Assembly (NCBI GenBank): GCA_009698815.1 | Contig: WLPJ01000001.1 | Coordinates: 62,001-126,000 of the forward strand | Source: Actinomycetota bacterium | GTDB lineage: Bacteria > Actinomycetota > Actinomycetes > Nanopelagicales > Nanopelagicaceae | DNA length: 64,000 nucleotides | Reading direction: 5' to 3' | Shown: positions 33,177-43,709 of the stretch, piece by piece | Position numbering within the stretch: the stretch's first letter is position 1 | Layout: the number at the start of each line of letters is the position of its first letter | Notes under the pieces: model-generated | Databases searched by the model: none | Told to the model about the DNA's origin: nothing | What the model saw: the letters and a program-made list of their open reading frames with translations, nothing else | Program-made: the position numbers and the translations under genes

Positions 33177-33899
33177 ATGGCACTAGAAGATGTATACCAA
33201 CGCAATCTGCATCACCGCAGTCACAGAGCGGGATGGTTGCGTGCTGCCGTACTAGGTGCAAATGATGGTTTAGTTTCGACCGCATCCTTAATGATTGGTA
33301 TTACTGCAGCGAAAATTGGCGGCGCCGATTCGCAAGCGTTTCTTGTGACAGCAGGTGCTGCCGGAATTGTTGCTGGAGCAATGTCTATGGCAGTTGGCGA
33401 ATATGTTTCAGTGCGTTCTCAGAATGATATTGAAGAGTCAGATCGGCTTCTTGAGATTGAGCATCTAAAGGTTGATCCAGAAGCAGAGTTGCTCGAACTA
33501 CAACAGATTTATATTAGTCGTGGGCTAAATTCTGACCTGGCGCTGCAAGTTGCAACTGCCATGCATGAACGTGATCCGCTAGAAGCGCATTTACGCGATG
33601 AGCTTGGACAATTTGCACATACCAAAGCGCGTCCCGTGCAGGCCGCGGTTGCATCTGCTGCCGCATTTACATCAGGTGGCTTAATTCCATTTGCTGGTGC
33701 ATTTGCCCCAACGACTGGCCAGGTGGCACTTAGCATCGTTGGGTTTACGGTAATTGGTTTGTTCTTTACTGGAATTATTAGCGCTAAAACCGCTGGATCA
33801 AAGATTCTGGCCCCAACCCTGCGCGTAATCCTGGGCGGTTGCATCGGAATGGCAATCACCGCGGGCATCGGCCAGATTCTGCATGTGAGCGGTATCTAA
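33177..33899 (+). CDS. VIT1/CCC1-family transporter
   Basis: HRAGWLRAAVLGANDGLVSTASLMIG, AGAMSMAVGEYVSVRSQNDIEESD. Confidence 0.93.
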   Translation: MALEDVYQRNLHHRSHRAGWLRAAVLGANDGLVSTASLMIGITAAKIGGADSQAFLVTAGAAGIVAGAMSMAVGEYVSVRSQNDIEESDRLLEIEHLKVDPEAELLELQQIYISRGLNSDLALQVATAMHERDPLEAHLRDELGQFAHTKARPVQAAVASAAAFTSGGLIPFAGAFAPTTGQVALSIVGFTVIGLFFTGIISAKTAGSKILAPTLRVILGGCIGMAITAGIGQILHVSGI

Positions 33900-34042
33900 C
33901 TCACATCCGCTTAAAACCACGCTTTCGGTATGCCCAATTGGTCTATCTATTGCTACCCTTTTGCCTTACGACGATCTGCGGATCGTTGATCTTTAGGGCC
34001 AAAGTTGTCCCTCACTAAATTTCAAGTGTGGACAACAGGAGT

Positions 34043-37000
34043 GTGAATCAGATGGTCCTTGCATCTAATTATCCAGCACGTGTTGGTCTTTACGACCCAG
34101 CAAATGAGCATGATGCATGCGGTGTTGCAATGGTTGCCACGCTTAAGAAAATTGCAACCCACGACATTGTTGCTAAAGCGCTAACTGCTTTACGCAACAT
34201 GGAACACCGTGGCGCATCTGGTGCCGAACCAGACAGTGGTGACGGAGCGGGAATTTTAATTCGGGTCCCAGATACTTTTTATCGCGCGGTTGTCGGGTTT
34301 GATCTTCCCGCAGAAGGCTCGTATGCAACAGGTATTGCATTCATCGCCCAAGGCGCCGAAGTTCGTGATGAAATCTCCAAGATTGCAGCGCAAGAAGGTC
34401 TTGTCGTATTAGGTTGGCGCGAGCTTCCAATTGATTCAACTTCACTTGGTCAGACTGCGTTATCTGTAATGCCAAAGTTTGAACAACTCTTTCTGGCGGG
34501 TAAGAATAAAGAAAGTGGAATTGAGTTAGACCGTTTAACTTTTTGCTTGCGAAAGCGTGCCGAGCACGCACTTGAGCTTTACTTCTCTTCCCTCTCATCT
34601 CAAACAATTGTCTACAAGGGAATGCTTACCACCGGTCAGCTTGAAGAATTCTTCCCTGACCTAAGTGACGAACGTGTCGTGTCGCCTTTAGCGCTTGTGC
34701 ATTCACGTTTTTCTACCAATACATTTCCATCATGGCCGCTGGCCCACCCTTACCGATTTATTGCCCACAATGGTGAAATTAACACTGTAAAAGGTAACCG
34801 CAACTGGATGCGCGCGCGCGAATCTTTGTTAGCCAGTGAACTAATTCCAGGTGACTTGAATCGGTTATTTCCAATCGTGGAAATGTCGGGTAGTGATTCA
34901 GCATCCTTTGATGAAGTTCTAGAACTTCTCTATCTTGGTGGACGCTCACTTCCACATTCAGTTTTGATGATGATTCCGGAAGCTTGGGAGAATCACACAA
35001 CTATGTCGCAGAAGCGACGTGATTTTTATGCCTTCCACGCATCTCTAATGGAGCCTTGGGATGGACCAGCCTGTGTCACATTTACCGATGGTCATCAAGT
35101 CGGCGCCGTACTTGATCGCAATGGACTTCGTCCGTCGCGTTTTTGGGTTACCGATGATGGGCTAGTTGTACTTGCATCTGAAGTTGGCGTATTAGATTTT
35201 CCTGCAGAAAAGATCGTTCGCAAGGGTCGCCTGCAACCAGGCAAGATGTTCTTAGTAGATATTGAAGCTGGTCGAATCATTGAAGATGATGAGATTAAAG
35301 ATTCCTTAGCAGATAGCGCTCCTTATGGGCAGTGGCTTGAAGCGGGAATGATAATGCTAAGTGATCTTCCTTCCAGAGAACATATTGTCTATCCACACTC
35401 ATCGGTTGTGCGTCGCCAACGTGCCTTCGGATACACCGAAGAAGAGTTACGTATTTTATTAACGCCGATGGCGAAAAACGGTATGGAAGCGTTGGGCTCT
35501 ATGGGAACTGATTCTCCAATAGCAGCGCTATCTGAGAAACCACGTTTGTTATTTGATTACTTCTCACAACTTTTCGCACAAGTTACTAATCCGCCTCTTG
35601 ATGCTATTCGTGAAGAATTAGTGACAAGTCTGGGCGGCTCTATTGGACCAGAACACAATTTATTAGACCCGGGTCCAGAATCCTGCCGTCAAATATCTTT
35701 AGCATTCCCAGTTATTGATAATGATGAGTTATCAAAGATCATTCACGTAAATGCTGATGATGAGTACCCAGAGTTAGAAGCCTATGTTGTGCGCGGACTC
35801 TTTCCGGTTTCGGGTGATGGAAATACTTTGCAGACTCGTTTGGAGGAAATTAAACGCGAAGTATCTGGCGCAATCGCAGCGGGTGCTCACATAATCGTTC
35901 TCTCTGATCGCAATGGAGATGCTGAGGATGCTCCCATCCCATCACTCCTACTCACCGCCGCCGTTCATCATCATTTGATCCGTGAAAAAACTCGCACCAA
36001 GGTTGGACTAGTCGTTGAGGCCGGAGATGTTCGAGAAGTTCACCATGTCGCTCTTCTAATTGGTTATGGCGCAGCTGCGGTAAATCCATACCTAGCCATG
36101 GAATCGGCTGAAGATTTGGTACTTCAAGGAGTTATAACCGGAATAACACCGGAAAAGGCAGTTCACAATTTGATCAAGAGCCTTGGTAAGGGTGTTCTCA
36201 AAGTCATGTCGAAGATGGGTATTTCAACAATCGCTTCTTACACCGGCGCGCAAGTTTTTGAAGCCATCGGATTAGCGCAAGAAGTTGTTGACGAATATTT
36301 TGTGGGAACTACATCTCGCTTAGGTGGAATAAGTTTGGACTTAATCGCCGAGGAAACTATCGCCCGACACCACATCGCTTATCCACCGGGCGGAGAAATT
36401 CCAGGAAGTAAGCGCCTACCAATTGGTGGCGAATATCAGTGGCGCCGCGATGGCGAACCACATTTATTTAATCCTGAGACAGTTTTTGCTTTGCAGCATT
36501 CCACTCGTTCAAAGCGCTATGACATCTTTAAGCGCTACACCAGCAAAGTTGACCAACAAAGTAAATCTTTAATGACCTTACGTGGGCTCTTTGCATTTAA
36601 AGATGCAGAACGTCCTGCGATATCAATCGATGAGGTAGAGCCAATCTCTGAGATCATGAAACGTTTTTCAACAGGTGCGATGTCATACGGTTCAATTTCG
36701 CAAGAAGCCCATGAAACTTTAGCTATCGCCATGAACCGGTTGGGCGCTAAGTCCAACACTGGTGAGGGTGGAGAAGATCCAGAGCGATATATAGCAATGG
36801 AGAATGGCGATTCCAAGCGAAGTGCAATTAAGCAGGTCGCGAGCGGTCGATTTGGTGTGACAAGTGATTACTTGGTAAATGCCGATGATATTCAAATAAA
36901 GATTGCGCAAGGGGCGAAACCTGGCGAAGGTGGCCAATTACCTGGCAACAAGGTTTATCCCTGGATTGCAAAAGTTCGCTACTCAACTCCAGGTGTGGGG

Positions 37001-38569
37001 CTAATTTCACCTCCTCCACATCATGATATTTATTCCATCGAAGATTTAGCACAGCTAATTCATGATTTAAAAAATGCCAATAAGAATGCGCGCATCCATG
37101 TGAAGTTAGTTGCTGAAGTCGGCGTCGGAACAGTTGCGGCAGGCGTATCTAAAGCACACGCCGATGTTGTCCTCATATCTGGTCACGATGGTGGAACCGG
37201 CGCTTCACCACTTACTTCGCTCAAGCATGCTGGTGCGCCTTGGGAACTCGGCCTGGCCGAAACACAACAGACGCTATTGCTAAACGGCTTGCGCGATCGC
37301 ATCGTTGTTCAAGCAGATGGCCAATTAAAGACTGGCCGCGATGTTGTTATTGCAGCGCTCCTTGGCGCCGAGGAATATGGTTTTGCAACTGCGCCACTAG
37401 TTGTCTCAGGATGCGTAATGATGCGCGTCTGTCATTTAGATACTTGCCCAGTCGGTGTTGCCACGCAAAATCCAGAGTTGCGTAAGAAATTTACCGGTAA
37501 GCCAGAGTTTGTAGAAACTTTCTTTGAATATATCGCCGAGGAAGTCCGCGAGATTTTGGCGCAGCTCGGTATGCGCACATTGCAAGAGGCTATCGGTCGC
37601 GTTGAATTTCTTGATACTCGTGATGCGGTAAACCACTGGAAGGCAAGTGGGTTGGATCTGGCTCCGCTATTGGTCCGCCCAGATGTTGATTCACCTTTAT
37701 ATCGCACAACTTTTCAAGATCATGGGCTTGCCGCTGCCCTCGATAATCAATTGATCTCACTTGCTTCGGCCGCTTTAGAAAATGGTGAGCCAGTTCGTAT
37801 TGATCTTCCGGTTCGTAACGTGAACCGAACAGTCGGAACAATGTTGGGAGCAGAAGTCACTCGTCGTTATGGGGCAGATGGCCTGCCGGCTGGAACTATT
37901 GATGTGACACTTCATGGCTCTGCTGGACAATCACTTGGCGCGTTCCTGCCACGTGGTGTCGCTATCCGTCTTTATGGAGATAGCAATGACTATGTTGGCA
38001 AGGGAATTTCTGGCGGGCGAGTAGTCCTGCGCCCTGATGAGCGCGCCGTTTTTGCATCCAATGAAAACGTAATTGCTGGAAATGTAATTGGCTACGGAGC
38101 AACTTCCGGTGAAATATTTATTCGCGGGCTAGTGGGTGAGCGATTCTGCGTTCGAAACTCAGGAGCCACCGCTGTTGTTGAGGGAATCGGCGATCATGGT
38201 TGTGAATACATGACAGGTGGCGCAGTTGTTGTTCTTGGCCGCACTGGTCGCAACTTTGCAGCTGGCATGTCCGGTGGTCGCGCATTCGTTCTCGATTTGA
38301 TTCCAGCACTTGTGAACTCCGAGATGGTGGATATTTTGGCCATTCCAGAAGATCAGAAAGAGGCGCTTAAGAGTTATGTTTCTGCATTCCATGCCGAAAC
38401 TGGTTCAGAAGTTGCATCACAATTATTAAAGGATTGGCCTGCATCGCTAAACCGGTTCTCGCTAGTGATGCCGCGTGATTATGCGCGAGTACTAAAGGCA
38501 ATTGAGCGAGCAAATAAAGATGGCTTACCAGTTGATCAATATGTGATGGAGGTTGCAGCAAATGGCTGA
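34043..38569 (+). CDS. gltB: glutamate synthase large subunit (start uncertain: GTG 34028/34043 or ATG 34052)
   Basis: ORF track 34028..38569; [13 protein letters not shown] (N-terminal Cys nucleophile), [47 protein letters not shown]. Confidence 0.96.
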   Translation: MNQMVLASNYPARVGLYDPANEHDACGVAMVATLKKIATHDIVAKALTALRNMEHRGASGAEPDSGDGAGILIRVPDTFYRAVVGFDLPAEGSYATGIAFIAQGAEVRDEISKIAAQEGLVVLGWRELPIDSTSLGQTALSVMPKFEQLFLAGKNKESGIELDRLTFCLRKRAEHALELYFSSLSSQTIVYKGMLTTGQLEEFFPDLSDERVVSPLALVHSRFSTNTFPSWPLAHPYRFIAHNGEINTVKGNRNWMRARESLLASELIPGDLNRLFPIVEMSGSDSASFDEVLELLYLGGRSLPHSVLMMIPEAWENHTTMSQKRRDFYAFHASLMEPWDGPACVTFTDGHQVGAVLDRNGLRPSRFWVTDDGLVVLASEVGVLDFPAEKIVRKGRLQPGKMFLVDIEAGRIIEDDEIKDSLADSAPYGQWLEAGMIMLSDLPSREHIVYPHSSVVRRQRAFGYTEEELRILLTPMAKNGMEALGSMGTDSPIAALSEKPRLLFDYFSQLFAQVTNPPLDAIREELVTSLGGSIGPEHNLLDPGPESCRQISLAFPVIDNDELSKIIHVNADDEYPELEAYVVRGLFPVSGDGNTLQTRLEEIKREVSGAIAAGAHIIVLSDRNGDAEDAPIPSLLLTAAVHHHLIREKTRTKVGLVVEAGDVREVHHVALLIGYGAAAVNPYLAMESAEDLVLQGVITGITPEKAVHNLIKSLGKGVLKVMSKMGISTIASYTGAQVFEAIGLAQEVVDEYFVGTTSRLGGISLDLIAEETIARHHIAYPPGGEIPGSKRLPIGGEYQWRRDGEPHLFNPETVFALQHSTRSKRYDIFKRYTSKVDQQSKSLMTLRGLFAFKDAERPAISIDEVEPISEIMKRFSTGAMSYGSISQEAHETLAIAMNRLGAKSNTGEGGEDPERYIAMENGDSKRSAIKQVASGRFGVTSDYLVNADDIQIKIAQGAKPGEGGQLPGNKVYPWIAKVRYSTPGVGLISPPPHHDIYSIEDLAQLIHDLKNANKNARIHVKLVAEVGVGTVAAGVSKAHADVVLISGHDGGTGASPLTSLKHAGAPWELGLAETQQTLLLNGLRDRIVVQADGQLKTGRDVVIAALLGAEEYGFATAPLVVSGCVMMRVCHLDTCPVGVATQNPELRKKFTGKPEFVETFFEYIAEEVREILAQLGMRTLQEAIGRVEFLDTRDAVNHWKASGLDLAPLLVRPDVDSPLYRTTFQDHGLAAALDNQLISLASAALENGEPVRIDLPVRNVNRTVGTMLGAEVTRRYGADGLPAGTIDVTLHGSAGQSLGAFLPRGVAIRLYGDSNDYVGKGISGGRVVLRPDERAVFASNENVIAGNVIGYGATSGEIFIRGLVGERFCVRNSGATAVVEGIGDHGCEYMTGGAVVVLGRTGRNFAAGMSGGRAFVLDLIPALVNSEMVDILAIPEDQKEALKSYVSAFHAETGSEVASQLLKDWPASLNRFSLVMPRDYARVLKAIERANKDGLPVDQYVMEVAANG

Positions 38570-40016
38570 TCCAAAGGGATTTATGACAACTCCACGTGAA
38601 TTGCCAAAGCGTCGACCAATCGATGTCCGCATTCAAGATTGGAAGGAAGTCTATGAACCGCAAGGCCTGGAGCATCTGCAGAAACAAGCAGGGCGTTGCA
38701 TGGATTGCGGAATTCCTTTCTGTCACGAAGGTTGCCCGCTCGGAAATCTAATTCCGGAATGGAACGATTTAATGTGGCGCGGCGATAAGGAAGAAGCGAT
38801 GGATCGACTTCACGCCACAAATAACTTCCCAGAATTTACTGGTCGCCTCTGTCCAGCACCTTGCGAAACTGCCTGCGTGGTAGCCATTAACGCGGACGCA
38901 GTAACAATTAAGCAAATAGAACTACGCACCATTGAAGAAGCCTTTAGCGCCGGAAATGTAAAACCGTTGCCGCCAGATCGCCTGACTGGCAAGACCGTTG
39001 CAGTCATTGGTTCTGGTCCTGCAGGTTTAGCAGCCGCACAACAGCTGACTCGCGCCGGACATACAGTTGTCGTGTACGAGCGCGCAGATAAAATTGGTGG
39101 ACTTCTGCGCTATGGAATTCCAGAGTTTAAAATGGAGAAGAGCGTTCTTGATCGCCGTCTAAACCAAATGGAGAAAGAAGGCACTCGTTTCCGCCCAGGA
39201 GTAAATGTGGGAGTTGAGTTAACTGGAGCTGATCTACGTAGAAAATACAATGCGATAGTCCTAGCAATCGGTGCTACGCAATGGCGCGACTTGCAAATTA
39301 AGGGCCGCGAAAATAAAGGCGTTTATCAAGCGATGGAATTCTTGCCTTGGGGAAATAAGCAAGCTCTCGGAGAAGTTACCAATCCAGATATAAATGTTGC
39401 GGGCAAGCACGTGGTGATTCTTGGTGGGGGAGATACTGGTGCCGATTGTTTAGGTACTTCTATCCGACAAGGTGCTGCAAGTGTTACACAACTTGAGATT
39501 ATGCCGCGTCCCACAGAAGAGCGACCAAGCGGACAACCTTGGCCAACTTATCCAATGATTTACCGTGTCTCATCTGCACACGAAGAACTTGATAACCGCA
39601 TCTTCGCGGTTAGCACTGAAGAGTTCATCGGCGATGGCAATGGCAACCTCAAAGCGCTGAAAATAGTTGAGACAGAGTTTACTAATGGAAAGTTTGCACC
39701 GGTTCCAGGAACCGAAAAAGAGCTGCCTGCAGATTTTGTTTTCTTAGCGATGGGATTCACTGGTCCTGAAAAATCTGTACTCCTTGAACAACTTGAAGTT
39801 GAGTTAGATGATCGCGGAAATATTAAACGAGATGCAAATTATCAAAGCACCAGTGAGGGAGTCTTTGTGGCAGGAGATGCTGGCCGCGGACAATCTCTAA
39901 TTGTCTGGGCGATCGCCGAAGGTCGTAGCGCTGCAGCGGGAGTCGATATACATCTGGAAGGTCAAACGCAACTTCCTGCGCCAATTGAGCCAACTGATCG
40001 CTCTTTGGTGGTTTAA
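38562..40016 (+). CDS. gltD: glutamate synthase small subunit
   Basis: [51 protein letters not shown] 38562 preferred over TTG 38553. Confidence 0.95.
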   Translation: MADPKGFMTTPRELPKRRPIDVRIQDWKEVYEPQGLEHLQKQAGRCMDCGIPFCHEGCPLGNLIPEWNDLMWRGDKEEAMDRLHATNNFPEFTGRLCPAPCETACVVAINADAVTIKQIELRTIEEAFSAGNVKPLPPDRLTGKTVAVIGSGPAGLAAAQQLTRAGHTVVVYERADKIGGLLRYGIPEFKMEKSVLDRRLNQMEKEGTRFRPGVNVGVELTGADLRRKYNAIVLAIGATQWRDLQIKGRENKGVYQAMEFLPWGNKQALGEVTNPDINVAGKHVVILGGGDTGADCLGTSIRQGAASVTQLEIMPRPTEERPSGQPWPTYPMIYRVSSAHEELDNRIFAVSTEEFIGDGNGNLKALKIVETEFTNGKFAPVPGTEKELPADFVFLAMGFTGPEKSVLLEQLEVELDDRGNIKRDANYQSTSEGVFVAGDAGRGQSLIVWAIAEGRSAAAGVDIHLEGQTQLPAPIEPTDRSLVV

Positions 40017-40095
40017 ACCGATTTATTTCATTTAAATTCACGAGAAAAGTTCGACGAACTATCCGGTAATAATGACGATTAGATAAGGTAGCCAC

Positions 40096-41535
40096 ATGCG
40101 TCGCGCGAAGATTGTTTGCACAATGGGTCCAGCAGTTGATTCTCCAGAAAAAGTTCGGGAGTTAATCGCAGCCGGCATGAATATGGCGCGGCTAAATCTT
40201 TCTCACGGCGGACATCCAGAGCATCAAGCGCGAATGGATCGCGTACGCGAAGCTGCCAAAGAGGCCGGCGTACCGATCGCGATCTTGGTTGATTTACAAG
40301 GTCCCAAGATTCGCTTAGCGAGATTTAAAGCAGGTCCACATGATTTGGTTCGTGGGGATATTTTCACAATCACAACCGATGAAGTAGAAGGCACAAAGGA
40401 CCGTGTTGGTACTACCTACAAAGGCCTACCGGGGGATTGCAAACCAGGAGATCGCATCCTGATCGATGATGGAAAAGTAACTGTCGAAGTTGTTGAAGTA
40501 AAAGGCAACGATGTTGTTACAAAGGTGATCGAACCTGGCGCAGTAAGCAATAACAAGGGAATCAATCTGCCGGGCGTTGCCGTTTCAGTCCCTGCGCTAT
40601 CTGAAAAAGATATGGATGATCTGCGCTGGGGGCTAAAGGCCGGCGCTGATTTCATCGCCTTATCATTTGTACGTAGCGCTGATGACATTGTCGATGTACA
40701 CCGCATCATGGACGAAGTTGGGATTCGCATTCCAGTCATCGCAAAAATCGAAAAGCCGCAAGCCGTGGAAAATTTGCAGGGAATCGTAAACGCCTTCGAT
40801 GGCATCATGGTTGCAAGAGGTGATCTGGGTGTGGAACTTCCTATTGAAGAAGTGCCTTTGGTACAAAAGCATTGCATCGAGTTAGCGCGCGAGGCTGCCA
40901 AGCCGGTAATTGTGGCGACGCAAATGTTGGATTCCATGATTACAAATTCCCGTCCGACTCGCGCCGAAGCAACAGATTGCGCCAATGCGGTGCTCGATGG
41001 TGCTGATGCTTTGATGCTTTCAGGTGAAACATCTGTCGGTGAATTTGCAATTGAAGCGGTGCAAACTATGGCGCGCATTATTTCGCATACCGAACAAGGC
41101 GGCATGGACATGATTCGCCCAATGAAATCAACGCCAAAGACAAAAGGTGGCGCGATCACTAAGGCGGCAGCTGAGGTTGGTGCAATTGTTGGCGCAAAGT
41201 ACCTTGTGACTTTTACACAATCTGGTGACTCGGCGCGACGCACTGCACGTTTGCGCTCACCAATTCCTATTTTGGCATTTACCCCAGAGATTGGAACCTA
41301 TAACCGAATGGCCCTTGACTGGGGAGTAGAGCCTGAGTTAACGCCGGTGGTTAAACACACCGATGAAATGGTTATGCAAGCCGATACATTGTTATTAAGT
41401 ACTAAGCGGTGCACTGAAGGCGAACTCGTTGTGATCGTCGCCGGATCTCCTCCTGGAATTCCGGGATCAACTAATGCGATGCGCGTTCACCGCGTAGGCG
41501 ATGCCGTGGGTGGCGCAGCTCCTGCTTACCGTTAA
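40096..41535 (+). CDS. pyk: pyruvate kinase
   Basis: AKIVCTMGPAVDSPEKV, MNMARLNLSHG, IAKIEKPQAVENL, VARGDLGVELP, TQMLDSMI. Confidence 0.97.
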   Translation: MRRAKIVCTMGPAVDSPEKVRELIAAGMNMARLNLSHGGHPEHQARMDRVREAAKEAGVPIAILVDLQGPKIRLARFKAGPHDLVRGDIFTITTDEVEGTKDRVGTTYKGLPGDCKPGDRILIDDGKVTVEVVEVKGNDVVTKVIEPGAVSNNKGINLPGVAVSVPALSEKDMDDLRWGLKAGADFIALSFVRSADDIVDVHRIMDEVGIRIPVIAKIEKPQAVENLQGIVNAFDGIMVARGDLGVELPIEEVPLVQKHCIELAREAAKPVIVATQMLDSMITNSRPTRAEATDCANAVLDGADALMLSGETSVGEFAIEAVQTMARIISHTEQGGMDMIRPMKSTPKTKGGAITKAAAEVGAIVGAKYLVTFTQSGDSARRTARLRSPIPILAFTPEIGTYNRMALDWGVEPELTPVVKHTDEMVMQADTLLLSTKRCTEGELVVIVAGSPPGIPGSTNAMRVHRVGDAVGGAAPAYR

Positions 41536-41565
41536 GATTTGCTCTGAAAGTTAATAAGTAACAAC

Positions 41566-41638
41566 GCCTCGGTACTCCAACGGTAGAGAGGGCAGTCTCA
41601 AACACTGCATAGTGTCGGTTCGAATCCGACTCGAGGCA
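41566..41638 (+). tRNA. tRNA with anticodon CAA (would be Leu) but class-I-sized, short variable loop; 3' CCA not encoded
   Basis: Acceptor GCCTCGG/TCGAGGC (7 bp with a terminal G-U), anticodon stem GCAGT/ACTGC with loop CTCAAAC, variable ATAGT (5 nt), T arm GTCGG-TTCGAAT-CCGAC, discriminator A; D stem CTC/GAG. Confidence 0.85.
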
Positions 41639-41639
41639 C

Positions 41640-42242
41640 ATGAGTACCAATAGCGCCAATATAAAACCTGCGATCCGAATTTTGGTTGCCGAGGATGAAG
41701 CGCTGATCCGTATGGATTTAGTTGAAATGTTAATTGAGGCAGGCTACGAAGTCGTCGCAGAAGCATCAGATGGCGCACAGGCAATTGAACTCGCCCAATT
41801 ACATAAACCAGATTTAGCAATTCTTGATGTAAAGATGCCGATCCTTGATGGAATTTCGGCTGCTGAAAAAATTATTGCCATTGCACCAGTACTTATGTTG
41901 ACCGCTTTTTCACAGCGCGAACTTGTGGAACGAGCCCGTGATGCCGGTGTGATGGCCTATGTTGTAAAGCCATTTTCAATTGGTGATTTAGTTCCGGCTA
42001 TCGAAATTGCAATCAGCAGGCATTTGCAGATGCGAACCCTGGCCGATGAAGTTGCTGACTTGCATGAACGACTTGAAACTCGCAAAATTATTGATCGCGC
42101 TAAAGGAATTTTAATGCAGGCGCTAAATCTGGCAGAACCTGAGGCTTTCTCGTGGATTCAAAGGGCTGCCATGGATCGCCGCCTAACCATGAAACAGGTC
42201 GCCCAAGCGGTTATCTCCCCAGATGCCGTTCCTGGCCGATAG
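41640..42242 (+). CDS. ANTAR-domain response regulator (receiver + ANTAR RNA-binding output)
   Basis: Receiver: VAEDEALIRMDLVEML, LAILDVKMPILDG, MLTAFSQRE, YVVKPF; ANTAR: LETRKIIDRAKGILMQALNLAEPEAFSWIQRAAMDRRLTMKQVAQAVI. Confidence 0.95.
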   Translation: MSTNSANIKPAIRILVAEDEALIRMDLVEMLIEAGYEVVAEASDGAQAIELAQLHKPDLAILDVKMPILDGISAAEKIIAIAPVLMLTAFSQRELVERARDAGVMAYVVKPFSIGDLVPAIEIAISRHLQMRTLADEVADLHERLETRKIIDRAKGILMQALNLAEPEAFSWIQRAAMDRRLTMKQVAQAVISPDAVPGR

Positions 42243-42300
42243 GCCAAATCTGACCGCAATAACGTAATCAAACCTTTATATTTGTAGGCTCAACTTCTAC

Positions 42301-42329
42301 TTGATAGATCGCGGGTCTGGCTTTAAACT
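42301..42329 (+). promoter_or_regulatory. predicted sigma-70-type promoter for the substrate-binding protein gene
   Basis: TTGATA (42301-42306) - 17 nt - TAAACT (42324-42329). Confidence 0.55.
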
Positions 42330-42380
42330 TTCAGCCTCCCTGTCCCGGGACACATGCAAGAAAAAACAGGAAGGCAATAC

Positions 42381-43544
42381 ATGAACAAGAAGATCAAAGC
42401 TTCTGCTGCCATTGTCGCCGCACTTGCCCTATCACTAGGCGCATTCGCTGCAACATCTGCATCAGCTGCGACAAAGACTTATACACTCGCATACCAAGGT
42501 CCACTTTCCGGTGGAGAAGCATCAACAGGTACCGATGAGCAAAATGGCGTTAAGTATGCAATCAAAGTTTGGGAAGCTGCTAACCCAGGTATCAAGATCA
42601 ACCTCGTCTCAGTAGATGATGAAGGAGATCCAGCTGTTGCATCAAAAGTTGCTCCAGGTGTTGGCGCAAACAAGAAGATCATCGGTCTTGTTGGCCCTGC
42701 ATACTCAGGTGCAACAATTGCATCATTGCCTTACTACAAGGCAGGTAACCTCACAGTTATCTCACCATCAGCAACTCGCGTATCTCTAACAGATCCAAAG
42801 AGTCCAACTGTTAAGTCAGATTACGGTCGCCCAATTTTCCACCGCGTCGTAGCAACTGATGACAAGCAGGGTCCAGCACTTGCGAAGTTTGCAACAAAGG
42901 GCATTGCATCAGCCAAGGTCTTCGTTTTCGATGATCAGTCTTCATACGCTGTTCCACTACGTGGATATGTAGAAGCTGCAATCAAGAAGATTTCAACAGC
43001 TTCCCTCGTTGGTACTGGAGATTCAGTAATTAACACAACAACTGATTACAGCCCAACAATTGCTAAGATCAAGACATCTGGTGCAAACGTTGTTATCTAC
43101 ACCGGTTACTACAGCGCAGCTGCAATTTTCATAAAGCAGCTTCGTGACTCAGGATCAACAGCAGTATTTGCTGGTGGCGACGGAGTCTTCAACCAGGAGT
43201 TTGCAAAGCTTGCTGGTAAGTCAGGAGAAGGCGCCCTTCTAACAGGTGTTGCCGGTCTTGCTGACGTTGATGCAACGATTGAGGCTGATTTCAAGGCCAA
43301 GATTGGTGTTTCATCAGGCGTTTACGCAGTTGAATCAATCGATGCAGCGAACATCTTCCTTTCAGGTATCAAGAATGGAAAGACAACTCGCGCAGCGATG
43401 AATAAGTGGGTAAAGGCCTATAACTTCAAGGGTATTGCTGGAGCGACTATCAAGTTCAACCAACATGGCGATATCTCAGAAGGTGGCTTTGCTGGCTTCC
43501 TAGTAACAGGCGGAAAGCTTGTTAATAAGGGTCCCGTAGCCTAA
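42381..43544 (+). CDS. livK: branched-chain amino-acid-type ABC transporter substrate-binding protein
   Basis: Signal peptide MNKKIKASAAIVAALALSLGAFAATSASA; periplasmic-binding fold type I; SD caggaagg; ORF track extends N-term to 42354 but ATG 42381 fits SD and signal peptide. Confidence 0.9.
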   Translation: MNKKIKASAAIVAALALSLGAFAATSASAATKTYTLAYQGPLSGGEASTGTDEQNGVKYAIKVWEAANPGIKINLVSVDDEGDPAVASKVAPGVGANKKIIGLVGPAYSGATIASLPYYKAGNLTVISPSATRVSLTDPKSPTVKSDYGRPIFHRVVATDDKQGPALAKFATKGIASAKVFVFDDQSSYAVPLRGYVEAAIKKISTASLVGTGDSVINTTTDYSPTIAKIKTSGANVVIYTGYYSAAAIFIKQLRDSGSTAVFAGGDGVFNQEFAKLAGKSGEGALLTGVAGLADVDATIEADFKAKIGVSSGVYAVESIDAANIFLSGIKNGKTTRAAMNKWVKAYNFKGIAGATIKFNQHGDISEGGFAGFLVTGGKLVNKGPVA

Positions 43545-43565
43545 CTCTGAAGTAATTGCATGACC

Positions 43566-43612
43566 CCAACGGGCGTCTTAATTCGCGAGAATTACGGCGC
43601 CCGTTGGCTTTT
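43566..43612 (+). terminator. Rho-independent-like terminator after the substrate-binding protein gene
   Basis: 10-bp stem CCAACGGGCG/CGCCCGTTGG (43566-43575/43598-43607) followed by CTTTT. Confidence 0.7.
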
Positions 43613-43709
43613 AATTCATCCAAAATTAAAGTAGATTCCACCTTCTTGATTAGTGGAATTGAGCAACAAATAGGCCGCCTAGCAGCCACAATCTTTATAA
43701 AGGGGCAAG

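Noticed and set aside
40416-41243. 275 aa antisense ORF opposite pyk
   Set aside because: Lies entirely inside a strongly conserved pyruvate kinase; composition is what codon bias produces on the opposite strand; no recognisable domain.
41471-41820. Minus-strand ORFs across the tRNA (62 and 89 aa)
   Set aside because: They run through a tRNA and conserved plus-strand genes; no support.
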